Below the pieces are notes generated by a model that was not told where the DNA came from, did no database searches, and saw only the letters and a program-made list of their open reading frames with translations. The position numbers were made by a program, and so were the translations under genes. DNA of 64,000 nucleotides from contig DASZBM010000003.1 in assembly GCA_035944135.1 (NCBI GenBank), forward strand, positions 1 to 64,000. The letters run 5' to 3'. Position 1 is the stretch's first letter; every line of letters starts with the position of its first letter. This stretch comes from Acidobacteriaceae bacterium (GTDB taxonomy: Bacteria; Acidobacteriota; Terriglobia; Terriglobales; Acidobacteriaceae). Below are positions 42,993 to 52,357 of the stretch, piece after piece.

Positions 42993-43931
42993 ATGCGGCT
43001 GGTTTTTTGCGGAACACCAGAGTTTGCTGTGCCGTCGCTTGAGGCGCTGCTTGAGCATGGGCACGATGTTTCGCTTGTGCTGACGCAGCCAGATCGGCCG
43101 GCGGGACGCAGGATGGAACTGCAGCAGTCGGCGGTGAAGCGCGCGGCGCTCGGACGGGGTCTTCGCGTGCTGCAGCCGGAGAAGATCAAAAACAATGAAG
43201 AGCTGCGCGGGGAGCTGGAAGCGATTCGGCCGGATGCGATCATCGTTGTTGCGTACGGGCGGATTGTTCCGGAGTGGATGCTGAAGTTGCCACGCTTCGG
43301 CAATATCAATCTGCATGGGTCGTTGCTGCCGAAGTATCGCGGAGCGGCGCCGATTCAGTGGGCGGTGGCAAATGGCGAGACCGAGACGGGCGTGACTACG
43401 ATGCAGCTCGATGCAGGACTGGATACAGGCGATGTTCTGTTGGAGCGGCGGGTGCCGGTTGGGCCGGATGCGACCGCGGCTGAGTTGTATCCGCAGCTTG
43501 CTGCGATTGGTGCCGAGCTAATGATTGAGACGCTCGACGGGCTCGAGCGCGGGACGTTGAGGCCGCGCAAACAGGATGATTCGCAGGCGACGCTGGCGCC
43601 GATTCTGACGCGCGAAGATGGTCGCATGGAGCTCGAGCGCAGGACAGCGCGCGAGGCTTACAACCGGTGGCGCGGGTTCTCTCCGTGGCCAGGTGCGCAT
43701 GCGGAGTTTCGCGGCAAGAGGTTCCTGGTGCATCGGATGCATCCGCTGACGATGAGCGATGCCGAGCTTGCGCCGGGCGAGCTTGCGTTCGTCGATGGTG
43801 CTCTAATCGTGGGCGCCGCGGATCGAGCGCAGCTTGTGCTCGATGAAGTGCAGATGGAAGGCAAGGCGCGAATGCCTGGAGCACAGTTTGCGAAAGACTT
43901 TCAGCTTCGGCAGGGAGAGCGTCTTGCCTAA
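42993..43931 (+). CDS. fmt: Methionyl-tRNA formyltransferase
   Basis: A 312-residue enzyme formylating initiator Met-tRNA from 10-formyl-THF. Motifs are M-R-L-V-F-C-G-T-P-E-F-A, then N-I-N-L-H-G-S-L-L-P-K-Y-R-G-A-A-P-I-Q-W with the catalytic Asn/His, and D-A-G-L-D-T-G-D-V-L. The C-terminal tRNA-binding domain includes Y-N-R-W-R-G-F-S-P-W-P-G-A. The rsmB start overlaps its end by 8 bases. Confidence 0.96.
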   Translation: MRLVFCGTPEFAVPSLEALLEHGHDVSLVLTQPDRPAGRRMELQQSAVKRAALGRGLRVLQPEKIKNNEELRGELEAIRPDAIIVVAYGRIVPEWMLKLPRFGNINLHGSLLPKYRGAAPIQWAVANGETETGVTTMQLDAGLDTGDVLLERRVPVGPDATAAELYPQLAAIGAELMIETLDGLERGTLRPRKQDDSQATLAPILTREDGRMELERRTAREAYNRWRGFSPWPGAHAEFRGKRFLVHRMHPLTMSDAELAPGELAFVDGALIVGAADRAQLVLDEVQMEGKARMPGAQFAKDFQLRQGERLA

Positions 43932-45246
43932 GCCGAGGCAGGGCGGCAGCAGGAACGCGGCGCCGGCACAGACAAACAGCGTGAGTCCGGCGCGGTGGGC
44001 GGCGTTTCGGGTGCTGATGCAGGTGGGCACGACCTACGCCCACAGCGATGATTTGCTGCATGGTGTGGAGCTGCGCGAGCTATCGCAGGCTGATCGCAAT
44101 CTTGCGACGGCGCTGGTGATGGGAGTGCTGCGCTGGCAGATTGCGCTGGATGCAGAGCTAGCGAAAGTGCTGATGCGTCCCGATCAGCCGCTGCCTGATG
44201 AGCTGCGAATTGCGTTGCGGATGGGCGCGTTTCAACTGAGGCATATGGATCGTGTGCCTGCGCATGCTGCGCTGAGCGAGAGCGTAGAGCTTGCGCGCGC
44301 GGCCGGACATCCAAACGCGGCAGGGCTGGTGAACGCGGTTTTGCGGAAGCTCTCTGTGGCAAAGGCGCCGGGCAAGCCGATTGTCGAATCGGTCGATGCG
44401 CTTGCGACGCGTCTTGGACATCCGGCGTGGATGGTGAGGCGATGGGACGCGTTCTATGGTCGAGAGGCGGCGACGGCCATCTGCGACTACGACCAGCGCG
44501 AGCCCGCCCGCGGCAATCTGTTCCTGCCGGACGAGGCGGCGGAAGATGTGGATACGAATCTGATGGATGATGGGTCGCGGCTGGTCGCTGAGCTTGTGGC
44601 GGCGAGTCATCCATCACCGGAGCGGATATGGGATGCGTGCGCCGCTCCAGGAGGGAAGACTGCGGTGCTTGCGCGCCTTCATCAGGCTGCGGAGGTACTG
44701 GCGACGGATATCAGCGCGCGGCGATTGCAATCGATGGAACGGCGGCTCGAGAAGGAGATGCCGGGGCGGAAGATTCGCACGCTGGAAGCCGATGCTGCTG
44801 AACTTCCTGCGGCGGAGGGAAACTTCGATTTGATTTTGTGCGACGTGCCCTGCAGCGGGACCGGAACGCTTGCACGGAACCCCGAGATTCGACATCGGCT
44901 GCAGGCTGCTGAATTCGAACGCCAGGCAGCGCGGCAGCAGAAGATTCTCAGCGGCGCTCTAAGGCGGCTAAGGCCGGGCGGACGTCTGCTGTACTCGACC
45001 TGCTCGCTTGAGCCGGAGGAGAACGAAGCCGTTGTGAGAGCAGTTCTCGCGGAGGGAAACGCTCGGCAAAAGGTACGTATGTTTTCAATTGCGGAGTTGC
45101 TGGAGAAGCTGCGATCTAACGGTGTAGTTCGCGAGGACGCAGGACAGCTGACGCAGCTCGCACGCGGAGACACAATGCGCACGCTGCCCGGAGCCAATTT
45201 TCAGGGTGATGGATTTTTTGCCGCCGCGTTTGCGCGCGAAGAGTAA
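43924..45246 (+). CDS. rsmB: 16S rRNA m5C967 methyltransferase
   Basis: A 440-residue RNA methyltransferase with an N-terminal NusB-like RNA-binding domain (about 20-160, L-A-T-A-L-V-M-G-V-L-R-W) and a SAM domain (W-D-A-C-A-A-P-G-G-K-T, C-D-V-P-C-S-G-T-G-T-L with the catalytic Cys, Y-S-T-C-S-L-E-P-E-E-N-E). I chose TTG 43924, inside the end of fmt, because AGGGAGAG is 5 bases upstream. A GTG at 43834 would place start codons deep in fmt. It completes aroC-def-fmt-rsmB. Confidence 0.92.
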   Translation: MPKPRQGGSRNAAPAQTNSVSPARWAAFRVLMQVGTTYAHSDDLLHGVELRELSQADRNLATALVMGVLRWQIALDAELAKVLMRPDQPLPDELRIALRMGAFQLRHMDRVPAHAALSESVELARAAGHPNAAGLVNAVLRKLSVAKAPGKPIVESVDALATRLGHPAWMVRRWDAFYGREAATAICDYDQREPARGNLFLPDEAAEDVDTNLMDDGSRLVAELVAASHPSPERIWDACAAPGGKTAVLARLHQAAEVLATDISARRLQSMERRLEKEMPGRKIRTLEADAAELPAAEGNFDLILCDVPCSGTGTLARNPEIRHRLQAAEFERQAARQQKILSGALRRLRPGGRLLYSTCSLEPEENEAVVRAVLAEGNARQKVRMFSIAELLEKLRSNGVVREDAGQLTQLARGDTMRTLPGANFQGDGFFAAAFAREE

Positions 45247-45250
45247 GAAG

Positions 45251-46150
45251 CTACTGCGGAGTGGCTGCAGGCGAAGGCGGCTGCGGTGAAGGAGCCGAGC
45301 TGTCGGTCGATGAATGCCCGAAGGTCAGCTTCACTGTTGAACCTTTGCTGGCGCGATGTCCGGGCTCCGGCGATTGAGCCGTGACAGGACCAACCGGGAC
45401 CATCTGGACTGGAGCGGGCGCGGGTATCTGTGGTGGCGTTCCACTGCCGTTGATGCCCGCGTTGGGCGATTGCGGCTGCTGGGGCGCAGCGGCGGGCGTT
45501 GAGGCCGTTGCAGGCGCGGATGCGGGTTGCGCGAGGGGCGCCATTTCGCCAAGCGCGGCGACACGCAAGCCAAGCGCAATCGCGGCACGGTTTGCTGCGG
45601 TCCAGCTCATCCCGACGAAGGACGGCATGACGAATGCATCGGAGGCACCGGCGCCCTGCTGGCTAAGCAATAGATTCACGCGCGGCTGATCCACGCCGGC
45701 GTCGGGAGGCGGCGTCTGCGCGAGAACCATGTCCGTGTCGCCGGGCGCATCCATATGGGCCAGTGTGCCAAGGTCGAGCGACGACTTGCGCAGGTCCAGT
45801 GATGCCTCGCGGACGGGCTCGCCGACAACATCGGGGATCGTCACCTGCTGCGGACCAAGGCTCTCGGTGACGCGCAACTGCCAGCCGCGGCGGACTCGGG
45901 AGCCAGCGGCGGGTGACTGGGAGAGGATGCGTCCCGCAGGGACAGTGCGTGAGTAGAACTTGTTCTCAATGTTCAGATCAAGGCCGCTGTGCAGCGCGGC
46001 CTCGCTGGCCTGCGCGACGGTGAGGCCGGAAAGATCAGGAATGGCCACCTCGCGGCCGTGCAGCGCGAGCCGCAACGCCAGCCCCGCGAATAGCACGAAG
46101 ACTATGAGCACCACCAGCGCGCCGAGGAAGATTCGGAAGAATCGTCGCAT
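45251..46150 (-). CDS. PASTA domain membrane protein
   Basis: A 299-residue protein with a short basic N-terminus and one TM helix (F-L-G-A-L-V-V-L-I-V-F-V-L-F-A-G-L-A-L), then two to three extracytoplasmic PASTA repeats (V-A-I-P-D-L-S-G-L-T-V-A-Q-A; V-T-I-P-D-V-V-G-E-P-V-R-E-A; and V-M-P-S-F-V-G-M-S). The C-terminal half is Pro/Ala/Gln/Ser-rich. PASTA domains bind peptidoglycan or beta-lactams. There is no attached kinase domain, unlike PknB/PBP2x. It converges on rsmB with a 4-base gap. Confidence 0.86.
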   Translation of the reverse strand: MRRFFRIFLGALVVLIVFVLFAGLALRLALHGREVAIPDLSGLTVAQASEAALHSGLDLNIENKFYSRTVPAGRILSQSPAAGSRVRRGWQLRVTESLGPQQVTIPDVVGEPVREASLDLRKSSLDLGTLAHMDAPGDTDMVLAQTPPPDAGVDQPRVNLLLSQQGAGASDAFVMPSFVGMSWTAANRAAIALGLRVAALGEMAPLAQPASAPATASTPAAAPQQPQSPNAGINGSGTPPQIPAPAPVQMVPVGPVTAQSPEPGHRASKGSTVKLTFGHSSTDSSAPSPQPPSPAATPQ

Positions 46151-46186
46151 TCGTGTCCAGCATACAGGCTTCGACGCGGCGCCGTG

Positions 46187-47668
46187 TTATCTGCGATTGT
46201 CGGAGGCGGGTTCCGGGTGGATAAGCACGCGCGTGACCTGCGGATGCTGGACCCGGAACTCGTTTTCAAAATCGGTGATGATCGCATGCACGCGGCTCAT
46301 CGGCAGATCGTCCGGCAGAGTGCAGTGGCAGTTGACCTGGATCGCATTGGCGGCGCCGCCGTGACCGCGTGTAACGGTGATCTCGTGCACATCGAGGATC
46401 TCAGGGAAGTTTGCAGCGGTCTTGCGAAGCTGCTTCTCGAGATTGGCGGCCGTCTCGAGCGGCACAGCATGCGCAATTGTTGCGGGCTCACCTTCGATGT
46501 GAGTGAGCAACGTCGCGATGCCGGGGACCTCGCGACGAATGTCAGCCTCGAGCTGCGTGGCGATCTCGTGGGCATTGCGCAGCGGCATCGACTCGGGTAC
46601 TTCGAGGTGCTGTTCGAGATGCAGCGTGCCATCGTATTGCTGCAAACTCACGTCATGAACGTTCAGGTTGAGACGCGCGGCCACGGCACGGACGCGATCG
46701 AAGGGACTCTCGTCGATCGTTGCGGTGGGCACGGTTTTTACAACGACATCTGCGCCGGTGAGCCGCTTCTGGACGGTTTCTGTTGCCGCCATCGTAACCT
46801 GCTCAGAACGCTGAAAGCTGAGGGCGCGCGGAAGGCCAAGGGTGAGATCCACGAAGTAATCCGAGCCCGAGCGCCGGACACGCAGCCGCTGCACGGAAAC
46901 GATGTCAGGGATCGTTTTCAGGTCCCGGAGAATTTGTCCTTGAATTTTGTCGCGGACCTCGGGGGGTGTGGCGTCGAGCAAGGAGTCGAGTGTCTTGTGC
47001 GCGAGATTCCAGGTGACGTGCAGGATAATTCCGGCGACGACGAGCGCGGCGATCGGATCGGCGTAAAGCAGTACAGGCCGATTCCATCGTTGGCCCGCAA
47101 ACGAGAACAGAAGGCCAGCGATGACTGCAGCCGAAGACCAAATATCGGTGCCGAAGTGTACTGCGTCTGCCTCCAGCGCGATACTGCGGTGTTCCTTTGC
47201 GACACGATGCAACGCTGCGGAACGGGCGGAGTCTACGACGATGGAGAGGAGAAGAACAACGATCGGCCAGATCGAAAAGCGCAACGCTAGCCGCTCGGGA
47301 TGCAGAATGCGCAGGATGGCCTCTGTCGCAATCCATATGCAGGAGGCAACCATCAATGCGATTTCCACTACTGCCGAGAGGGCCTCAACTCTGCCGTGAC
47401 CGAAGGCATGTTCGGCGTCTGCGGGCCGATCCGATACGCGCACAGAAGAAAAAGTCAGCAGTGACGCGATCAGATCGATGCCAGAGTGCGCAGCCTCGCT
47501 CAGCATCCCCAATGAACCGGTCAGCAGCCCTGTGAGGAGCTTCAGGAGAGTGATTCCGGAGGCGGCAAGGAATGACGTCAGCGCAGCCGTGCGCTTTGCA
47601 TAAGCGCGCGCGTGGTGATCGGTGCTGGCGACGTTCTGCGTGCTTCCGGCCATGCCGTGAGGATACAT
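46187..47668 (-). CDS. Cation diffusion facilitator with repeated C-terminal domains
   Basis: A 493-residue CDF transporter (Zn, Fe or Mn efflux). Six TM helices occupy residues 20-230, with H-S-G-I-D-L and H-F-G-T-D-I-W-S metal-site segments and F-G-H-G-R-V-E. Typical CDF proteins are about 300 residues and end with one ZT-dimer domain. Here further copies seem to follow: V-S-V-Q-R-L-R-V-R-R-S-G, V-H-D-V-S-L-Q-Q-Y-D-G and V-H-E-I-T-V-T-R-G-H-G each start the same beta-alpha-beta pattern. ATG 47668, 8 bases after the UbiE stop, fits coupling; ATG 47653 is an alternative. Confidence 0.88.
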   Translation of the reverse strand: MYPHGMAGSTQNVASTDHHARAYAKRTAALTSFLAASGITLLKLLTGLLTGSLGMLSEAAHSGIDLIASLLTFSSVRVSDRPADAEHAFGHGRVEALSAVVEIALMVASCIWIATEAILRILHPERLALRFSIWPIVVLLLSIVVDSARSAALHRVAKEHRSIALEADAVHFGTDIWSSAAVIAGLLFSFAGQRWNRPVLLYADPIAALVVAGIILHVTWNLAHKTLDSLLDATPPEVRDKIQGQILRDLKTIPDIVSVQRLRVRRSGSDYFVDLTLGLPRALSFQRSEQVTMAATETVQKRLTGADVVVKTVPTATIDESPFDRVRAVAARLNLNVHDVSLQQYDGTLHLEQHLEVPESMPLRNAHEIATQLEADIRREVPGIATLLTHIEGEPATIAHAVPLETAANLEKQLRKTAANFPEILDVHEITVTRGHGGAANAIQVNCHCTLPDDLPMSRVHAIITDFENEFRVQHPQVTRVLIHPEPASDNRR

Positions 47669-47676
47669 GCGCTCGC

Positions 47677-48447
47677 TTAGGCTTTGATGCCTCGGTACAA
47701 ACCGGCAGCGCGCAGAAGATAGCCTTCCCAAGTGCAGTGCCTAAATCCGGCATCCTGCATCAGTTGGAGCATTCGCGGTGGGCGAGGAAAGCGCCGAACG
47801 GAGGCGGGAAGGTATTCGTAGGCGGCGCGCTCGCCGGAGATCCAGCCGCCGACTACGGGCAGAATGCGATGGAAGTAGAGGTTGTAAAACGCGCCGCTCA
47901 GGCCGCCCGGCTGGTTGCACTCGAGGATGCCGATGCTGCCGCCGGGTCGCAGCACGCGATGAATCTCCGCGAGGGCGGCGGCGTAGTTCGTCAGGTTGCG
48001 GAAGCCGAACGCGGAGGTTACGAGGTCGAAGGAGTTGTCCGGGAAGGGAAGCGCCATGGCGTCGCCCTCTGTCCAGCGGGCATTCTGGCGCGCATATTTG
48101 CTCTCGGCTTGACGCAACATCTCTGGAGAGAAATCGAGGCCGATGACAGGTTCTGCTTCTATATTTGTGGGGCGCCGGGCGAGCAGCGCGCCGGTTAAGT
48201 CGCCGGTGCCGCAGCAGATGTCGAGCACGCATGCATCGGGCCGGGCGAGGATATCGCTGAATGTGCTCGCGGTGCGGCGCCACCAGCGGCGATCCAAACC
48301 GAAGGAAAGCAGATGGTTGAGTCGATCGTAGGTTGGCGCAATGGAGCCGAAGAGCTCGCGTACGTGCGCTGCGGCTTCCGGCTCAGAGCTCTCTGCTGCG
48401 GGCCGTGCGCCTTCCGTGGTTTCGTTGCCGTGAATCGTCGTGTTCAC
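47677..48447 (-). CDS. ubiE: Demethylmenaquinone/ubiquinone methyltransferase (MenG/UbiE)
   Basis: A 256-residue SAM-dependent C-methyltransferase, the last step of menaquinone synthesis. Motifs are F-G-S-I-A-P-T-Y-D-R-L-N-H, V-L-D-I-C-C-G-T-G-D-L-T, D-A-M-A-L-P-F-P-D-N-S-F-D and S-A-F-G-F-R-N-L. Since the SDH is type B, the product is probably menaquinone. Its ATG overlaps the aroB stop by four bases. Confidence 0.93.
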   Translation of the reverse strand: MNTTIHGNETTEGARPAAESSEPEAAAHVRELFGSIAPTYDRLNHLLSFGLDRRWWRRTASTFSDILARPDACVLDICCGTGDLTGALLARRPTNIEAEPVIGLDFSPEMLRQAESKYARQNARWTEGDAMALPFPDNSFDLVTSAFGFRNLTNYAAALAEIHRVLRPGGSIGILECNQPGGLSGAFYNLYFHRILPVVGGWISGERAAYEYLPASVRRFPRPPRMLQLMQDAGFRHCTWEGYLLRAAGLYRGIKA

Positions 48448-49589
48448 CGCAGGGCTCCGTCGAGGTGCGGCTGCTCGGTGCGGGCCTCTTCGACGATTTC
48501 TCGTGCGGCAGCAAGCAGCTCGTGTTCGGTCACGTCGCGCACTATCGTGACGCTACCGATACTCGTCGGCAGAATGAAAGAACGTGCGCCGCTGCGGTTC
48601 TTCTTGTCCTTGGCGGTGAGCGCGACGAGATGATCTGGCTCGGCGCGGAATGGCTTGAGCGGACCGTATGCGCGGATGAGGGCTTGCATGCGGTCGGCTT
48701 CGGGTGTCGTGATTGTTCCACGCGATGCTGCAATGCGAATCGCAGCGAGCATGCCCCACGCCACGGCTTCACCATGCAGCAGTTGCTTGTAACCCGTGGC
48801 CGCTTCGATTGCGTGCCCGAGCGTGTGCCCGAGATTGAGGATCATGCGCAGGCCCGATTCGCGCTCGTCGGCGTTTACGACATCCGCCTTTACGCGCACG
48901 CTGGCCGCGACGACGTCTGTGAGGACTCCGGCGTCTCCGGAAAGCACTGTGTCGTGTTTGCGTTCGAGCAGCGCGAACAGATCGGGATCGCGAATGATGC
49001 CGGCTTTGATGGACTCCTGCAGACCCGCGCGGAGCTGGTCGGCTGGCAGGGTGCTCAGCGTGGAAACATCTGCGTAGACGGCGAGCGGATGATGAAAGGA
49101 TCCGGCCAGGTTTTTTCCAGCGGCGAGATTCACGCCTGTCTTGCCGCCGATTGAACTGTCGACCTGCGCGAGAAGCGTTGACGGCACCTGCACGTAGCGG
49201 ATGCCGCGCATATAGATTGCAGCGAGGAAGCCGGTCATGTCGCCGATCACACCGCCGCCAAACGCGATCAGCACGGAATCGCGATCAGCGCCGGCCTCGG
49301 CGAGTTCTTCGAGCAGGCGCTCGACTGTGGCCAGTCGCTTGTGTGACTCGCCGCTAGGAACGGTGAGTGTTGACGGTGTTGCGGGGAATCCGCCGAGCAG
49401 TTCATCGCCCCACAGCTTCAGAATCTCTGGCGAGCTGACTACGAACACCCGCTGCTTGCCGGCGCGGAGGCCGCCCTGCAGAAGCGCGTCTACACGCGCA
49501 CCGATAGAGGCGAGCAGATTCGTGCCGATCTCGACGTCGTACGAAAGATTCGGCGTGCGTACTGTAACGATTCTGGAGTCGGAGGACAC
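48444..49589 (-). CDS. aroB: 3-dehydroquinate synthase
   Basis: A 381-residue second enzyme of the shikimate pathway. NAD and Zn motifs are F-G-G-G-V-I-G-D-M-T-G-F, V-P-S-T-L-L-A-Q-V-D-S-S-I-G-G-K-T and N-L-G-H-T-L-G-H-A-I-E. It is co-directional with ubiE/menG with overlapping ends, linking chorismate supply to quinone synthesis. Confidence 0.96.
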   Translation of the reverse strand: MSSDSRIVTVRTPNLSYDVEIGTNLLASIGARVDALLQGGLRAGKQRVFVVSSPEILKLWGDELLGGFPATPSTLTVPSGESHKRLATVERLLEELAEAGADRDSVLIAFGGGVIGDMTGFLAAIYMRGIRYVQVPSTLLAQVDSSIGGKTGVNLAAGKNLAGSFHHPLAVYADVSTLSTLPADQLRAGLQESIKAGIIRDPDLFALLERKHDTVLSGDAGVLTDVVAASVRVKADVVNADERESGLRMILNLGHTLGHAIEAATGYKQLLHGEAVAWGMLAAIRIAASRGTITTPEADRMQALIRAYGPLKPFRAEPDHLVALTAKDKKNRSGARSFILPTSIGSVTIVRDVTEHELLAAAREIVEEARTEQPHLDGALR

Positions 49590-49625
49590 CTCATCAGGAT
49601 AGCGCGTCGCGGCTGCAAGGTTTCC

Positions 49626-50552
49626 CTAGGCCTCTGATTCAGGGGCCTCAAGCTGGGGCTGCGGTTTAGCGAACACCAGCGATGCCGCGATCGTAATCGC
49701 GAGCAGGACAGCGATGACCACCAGCGAGAGCATCGGGCCAATTTCGATGCGCGGAGAGATAAGCATCTTGATAGCCGCGAAGGCGAGGACCGCCGCGAGT
49801 CCGAAGTGCAGGAAGCGGAGCCGCGCGAGCATCGCAGCCAGGAGTACGTACAGCGATCTGAGCCCCATGACGGCCATGATGTTCGACGTGTACGCGAGGA
49901 ACGGCTCGCGCGTAATACTCAGCACCGCGGGAATGGAATCGGTTGCAAAGACAATGTCGCTGAGTTCAATCGCGAGCAGGGCGAGCATCAGAACGGTGAT
50001 CATTCGCCGGCCGTTTTCGTACGCGAAGAACGTGTCCTGCCGTTCGCTGACTGGGTGAATGCGGCGGATCCACGTGATCCACGCGGGAGTCTTTTCCTTT
50101 TCATGGCTGGGCAGTACGAGACGAACGGAGCTGATGAGCAGCAGCGCGCCGAAGACATAGCTGATCCAATGGAAGCGATTCAGCAGGCCGACGCCGGCTG
50201 CGATGAACGCGCCGCGCATGACAATGGCGCCCGCGACTCCCCAGAAGAGCACCCTTGGCTGGCGCTGCTCTGGAATCCGGAAGATGCGAAACAGAAGAAG
50301 GAAGACGAACAGGTTATCGACCGAGAGAGACTCTTCGATCGCGTAGGCCGCGAGATACTGCACGGTTCCACGGGAGCCGAAATGTGGGAGCAGTAAGCCG
50401 GCGAGAGCCAGCGCGGCGGCAACCCAGATGAAGGTTGCGTAGAGTGCTTTGCGGCGCGTCTCGCGCACACGGTGCGCCATCAAGTACTCGGCTGCGAGCA
50501 GGAGAATCAGCGCGGCGTGGAATGCAATCCAGTAGGAGATTGGCGTCACCAC
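49626..50552 (-). CDS. TerC/Alx family membrane protein
   Basis: A 308-residue protein with about eight TM helices. Family motifs are E-E-S-L-S-V-D-N-L-F-V-F-L-L-L-F near residue 75 and I-E-L-S-D-I-V-F-A-T-D-S-I-P-A near residue 195, whose acidic residues lie in helices and probably move metal (manganese in Alx/TerC homologues). A charged C-terminal tail follows the last helix. Gap to aroB 36 bases, to the M28 gene 39 bases. Confidence 0.92.
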   Translation of the reverse strand: MVTPISYWIAFHAALILLLAAEYLMAHRVRETRRKALYATFIWVAAALALAGLLLPHFGSRGTVQYLAAYAIEESLSVDNLFVFLLLFRIFRIPEQRQPRVLFWGVAGAIVMRGAFIAAGVGLLNRFHWISYVFGALLLISSVRLVLPSHEKEKTPAWITWIRRIHPVSERQDTFFAYENGRRMITVLMLALLAIELSDIVFATDSIPAVLSITREPFLAYTSNIMAVMGLRSLYVLLAAMLARLRFLHFGLAAVLAFAAIKMLISPRIEIGPMLSLVVIAVLLAITIAASLVFAKPQPQLEAPESEA

Positions 50553-50591
50553 CCGCGGAACTCCTTCCGGCGCTTGAAGCGCTGCTCCAGC

Positions 50592-51563
50592 TTAGTGCTC
50601 GTTGATCAGCCGAATCAGATCCAGGAAGAGATCGGCCGAGACCTGCAGGCTCTGTGCGCTCAGCTTGTCCATTGTGTCCTGTGCAGTGTGATGGTACGCG
50701 TAGTCGCCTCGCTGTTGATCGAAAGGCCCATACTCATACGCGATGACATCCAGCACCGGAACTCCGCGCTGCTTGAACGGAATGTGATCGTCGTCGATCG
50801 GGCCGGAGTTCCGGAACATCATGTTCGAATGGCCTGTGTCCTTGCCGGCCTTAGCGAGCAGATCGAGCAGCCATGGCGTGGAGTTTGCCTCCCGATCGAT
50901 GTTCATGTTCTTCGCACCAATCATGTCCGCGACGATGAAGGCTTTGATTTTGCCGAGAGTGCCGTCGGCGCTCCATTTGGCGGCGATGTGCCGTACGCCA
51001 TAGAGCGAGTCGGCGTCGGTCCACTGCTGATTGATCGACTCTTCGCCGTCGTCGAGCAGCAGCCACACGGAGTAGCCTTGCGGCGGATGCTCGCGCAGGT
51101 ATTGACCGATTGCGATCAGCAGCGCGGTCGTGCAGGCGCCGTCATCCGCCCCGATGAAGTTCACGTCCTTGAGCCAGTAGTTCGTCTCGTAATGCGAGGC
51201 GAGGACGATGATGCCGTCCTTCTTGCCCGGGTACTTCACAATGAAGTTCCGCATCGGCACTGTGCCGATCGGCGTGCGTGCGTAGAATTCGTCGGTGACG
51301 AAGTCGCCCTTGGCCGCCTCGGGCTGAAAGTGCTGGCGGATGAAGTTCTCCGCTGCCGCGTGGCCGGGTGAGCCGACGTAGCGTTTCGGCGCGACATCGA
51401 CGTATTGCTGCGTCAACCGCAGGACTTCAGCTCCGGAAATAGCATGGGACGCGGCTGGCGTGGCAGCGTGCGTTTTCGGCGAAGCGAAGAGTGTCTGGGT
51501 CCACGCCAAGGCGAACAGCAGCATTGAGTGCATCGCTGCACGGGTGAGCAAACGGCGCTTCAT
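50592..51563 (-). CDS. Secreted M28 peptidase / glutaminyl-cyclase-like
   Basis: A 323-residue protein with a signal peptide (about 1-30, M-K-R-R-L-L-T-R-A-A). Zinc-site elements are in L-A-S-H-Y-E-T, G-A-D-D-G-A-C-T-T-A, L-L-D-D-G-E-E-S and D-D-D-H-I-P-F. The D-D-H-I-P-F followed by G-V-P-V-L-D-V-I resembles glutaminyl-peptide cyclotransferases more than aminopeptidases, but the two share a fold. ATG 51563 overlaps the tatC stop by one base, so export and the Tat genes are co-expressed; its own signal looks Sec-type. Confidence 0.88.
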   Translation of the reverse strand: MKRRLLTRAAMHSMLLFALAWTQTLFASPKTHAATPAASHAISGAEVLRLTQQYVDVAPKRYVGSPGHAAAENFIRQHFQPEAAKGDFVTDEFYARTPIGTVPMRNFIVKYPGKKDGIIVLASHYETNYWLKDVNFIGADDGACTTALLIAIGQYLREHPPQGYSVWLLLDDGEESINQQWTDADSLYGVRHIAAKWSADGTLGKIKAFIVADMIGAKNMNIDREANSTPWLLDLLAKAGKDTGHSNMMFRNSGPIDDDHIPFKQRGVPVLDVIAYEYGPFDQQRGDYAYHHTAQDTMDKLSAQSLQVSADLFLDLIRLINEH

Positions 51564-52357
51564 CAGGCTGCTCCTTTTAGTTCTGCCTGCTTCTTTCGCC
51601 GGCTTGGGTGAACGAAGTACGCCACGGCCACTCCTATGAAGTACAACGCCAGCATTGGCGCAGCGAAGAGGCACATGGCGGTAGGCTCGGGCGATGGGCA
51701 GATGATTGCTGCAACCAGGAAGATCGCGAGGATCGCGTAACGGAAATGCTTCAGCAGAAACTTTGCATCCACCAGGCCGAATAGCGAGAGGAAAAAGATC
51801 AGCACGGGCATTTCAAAGCAGATGCCCAGTCCGAGGATGACGGCGAGGAAGAATCCCGTGTAGTCCTCGATCGTGATCATGTGGGTGAAGTTCTTTCCGA
51901 AGTCCTGGATCAGAATCACCATCGCGCCGGGCAGCACGTAACGGTAGCCGAACCACGCTCCTGCAAGGAACAGAACGACGGTGATGAAGAGAAACGGAAA
52001 GACGTACTTCTTCTCGTGCGCGTACATTCCCGGAGAAATGAACAGCCACACCTGATAAAGGATGAACGGGCTGGCGAAGATTGCGCCAAAGACAAGCGCC
52101 GTCTTGATGAACAGATTGATCGCATCCGTCGGGTGGGTCATCGTCATCGAGAGGTGAATGTCGAGCAACGGCCTCTGGATGAAGTTGACGAGACGCACGT
52201 GGAAGATCCAGGCAACCACCATGCCAAGCCCGAGGTACATCAGGGAGCGGAGGAGGCGCGTGCGCAGCTCCTCCAGGTGCTCCATGAGGCTCATCCCGGG
52301 CAGTTCAGCGCGTTCCTGCGCGGCATTGCGCGCGCGATCGAGAAGGTCAGCGGCCAC
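51563..52357 (-). CDS. tatC: Twin-arginine translocase subunit TatC
   Basis: A 264-residue six-TM receptor subunit of the Tat pathway, which exports folded proteins. Motifs are M-S-L-M-E-H-L-E-E-L-R-T-R-L at the N-terminus, the F-I-L-Y-Q-V-W-L-F-I-S-P-G loop and F-E-M-P-V-L in the middle. It overlaps the TatB-like gene by 11 bases. Confidence 0.96.
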   Translation of the reverse strand: MAADLLDRARNAAQERAELPGMSLMEHLEELRTRLLRSLMYLGLGMVVAWIFHVRLVNFIQRPLLDIHLSMTMTHPTDAINLFIKTALVFGAIFASPFILYQVWLFISPGMYAHEKKYVFPFLFITVVLFLAGAWFGYRYVLPGAMVILIQDFGKNFTHMITIEDYTGFFLAVILGLGICFEMPVLIFFLSLFGLVDAKFLLKHFRYAILAIFLVAAIICPSPEPTAMCLFAAPMLALYFIGVAVAYFVHPSRRKKQAELKGAA

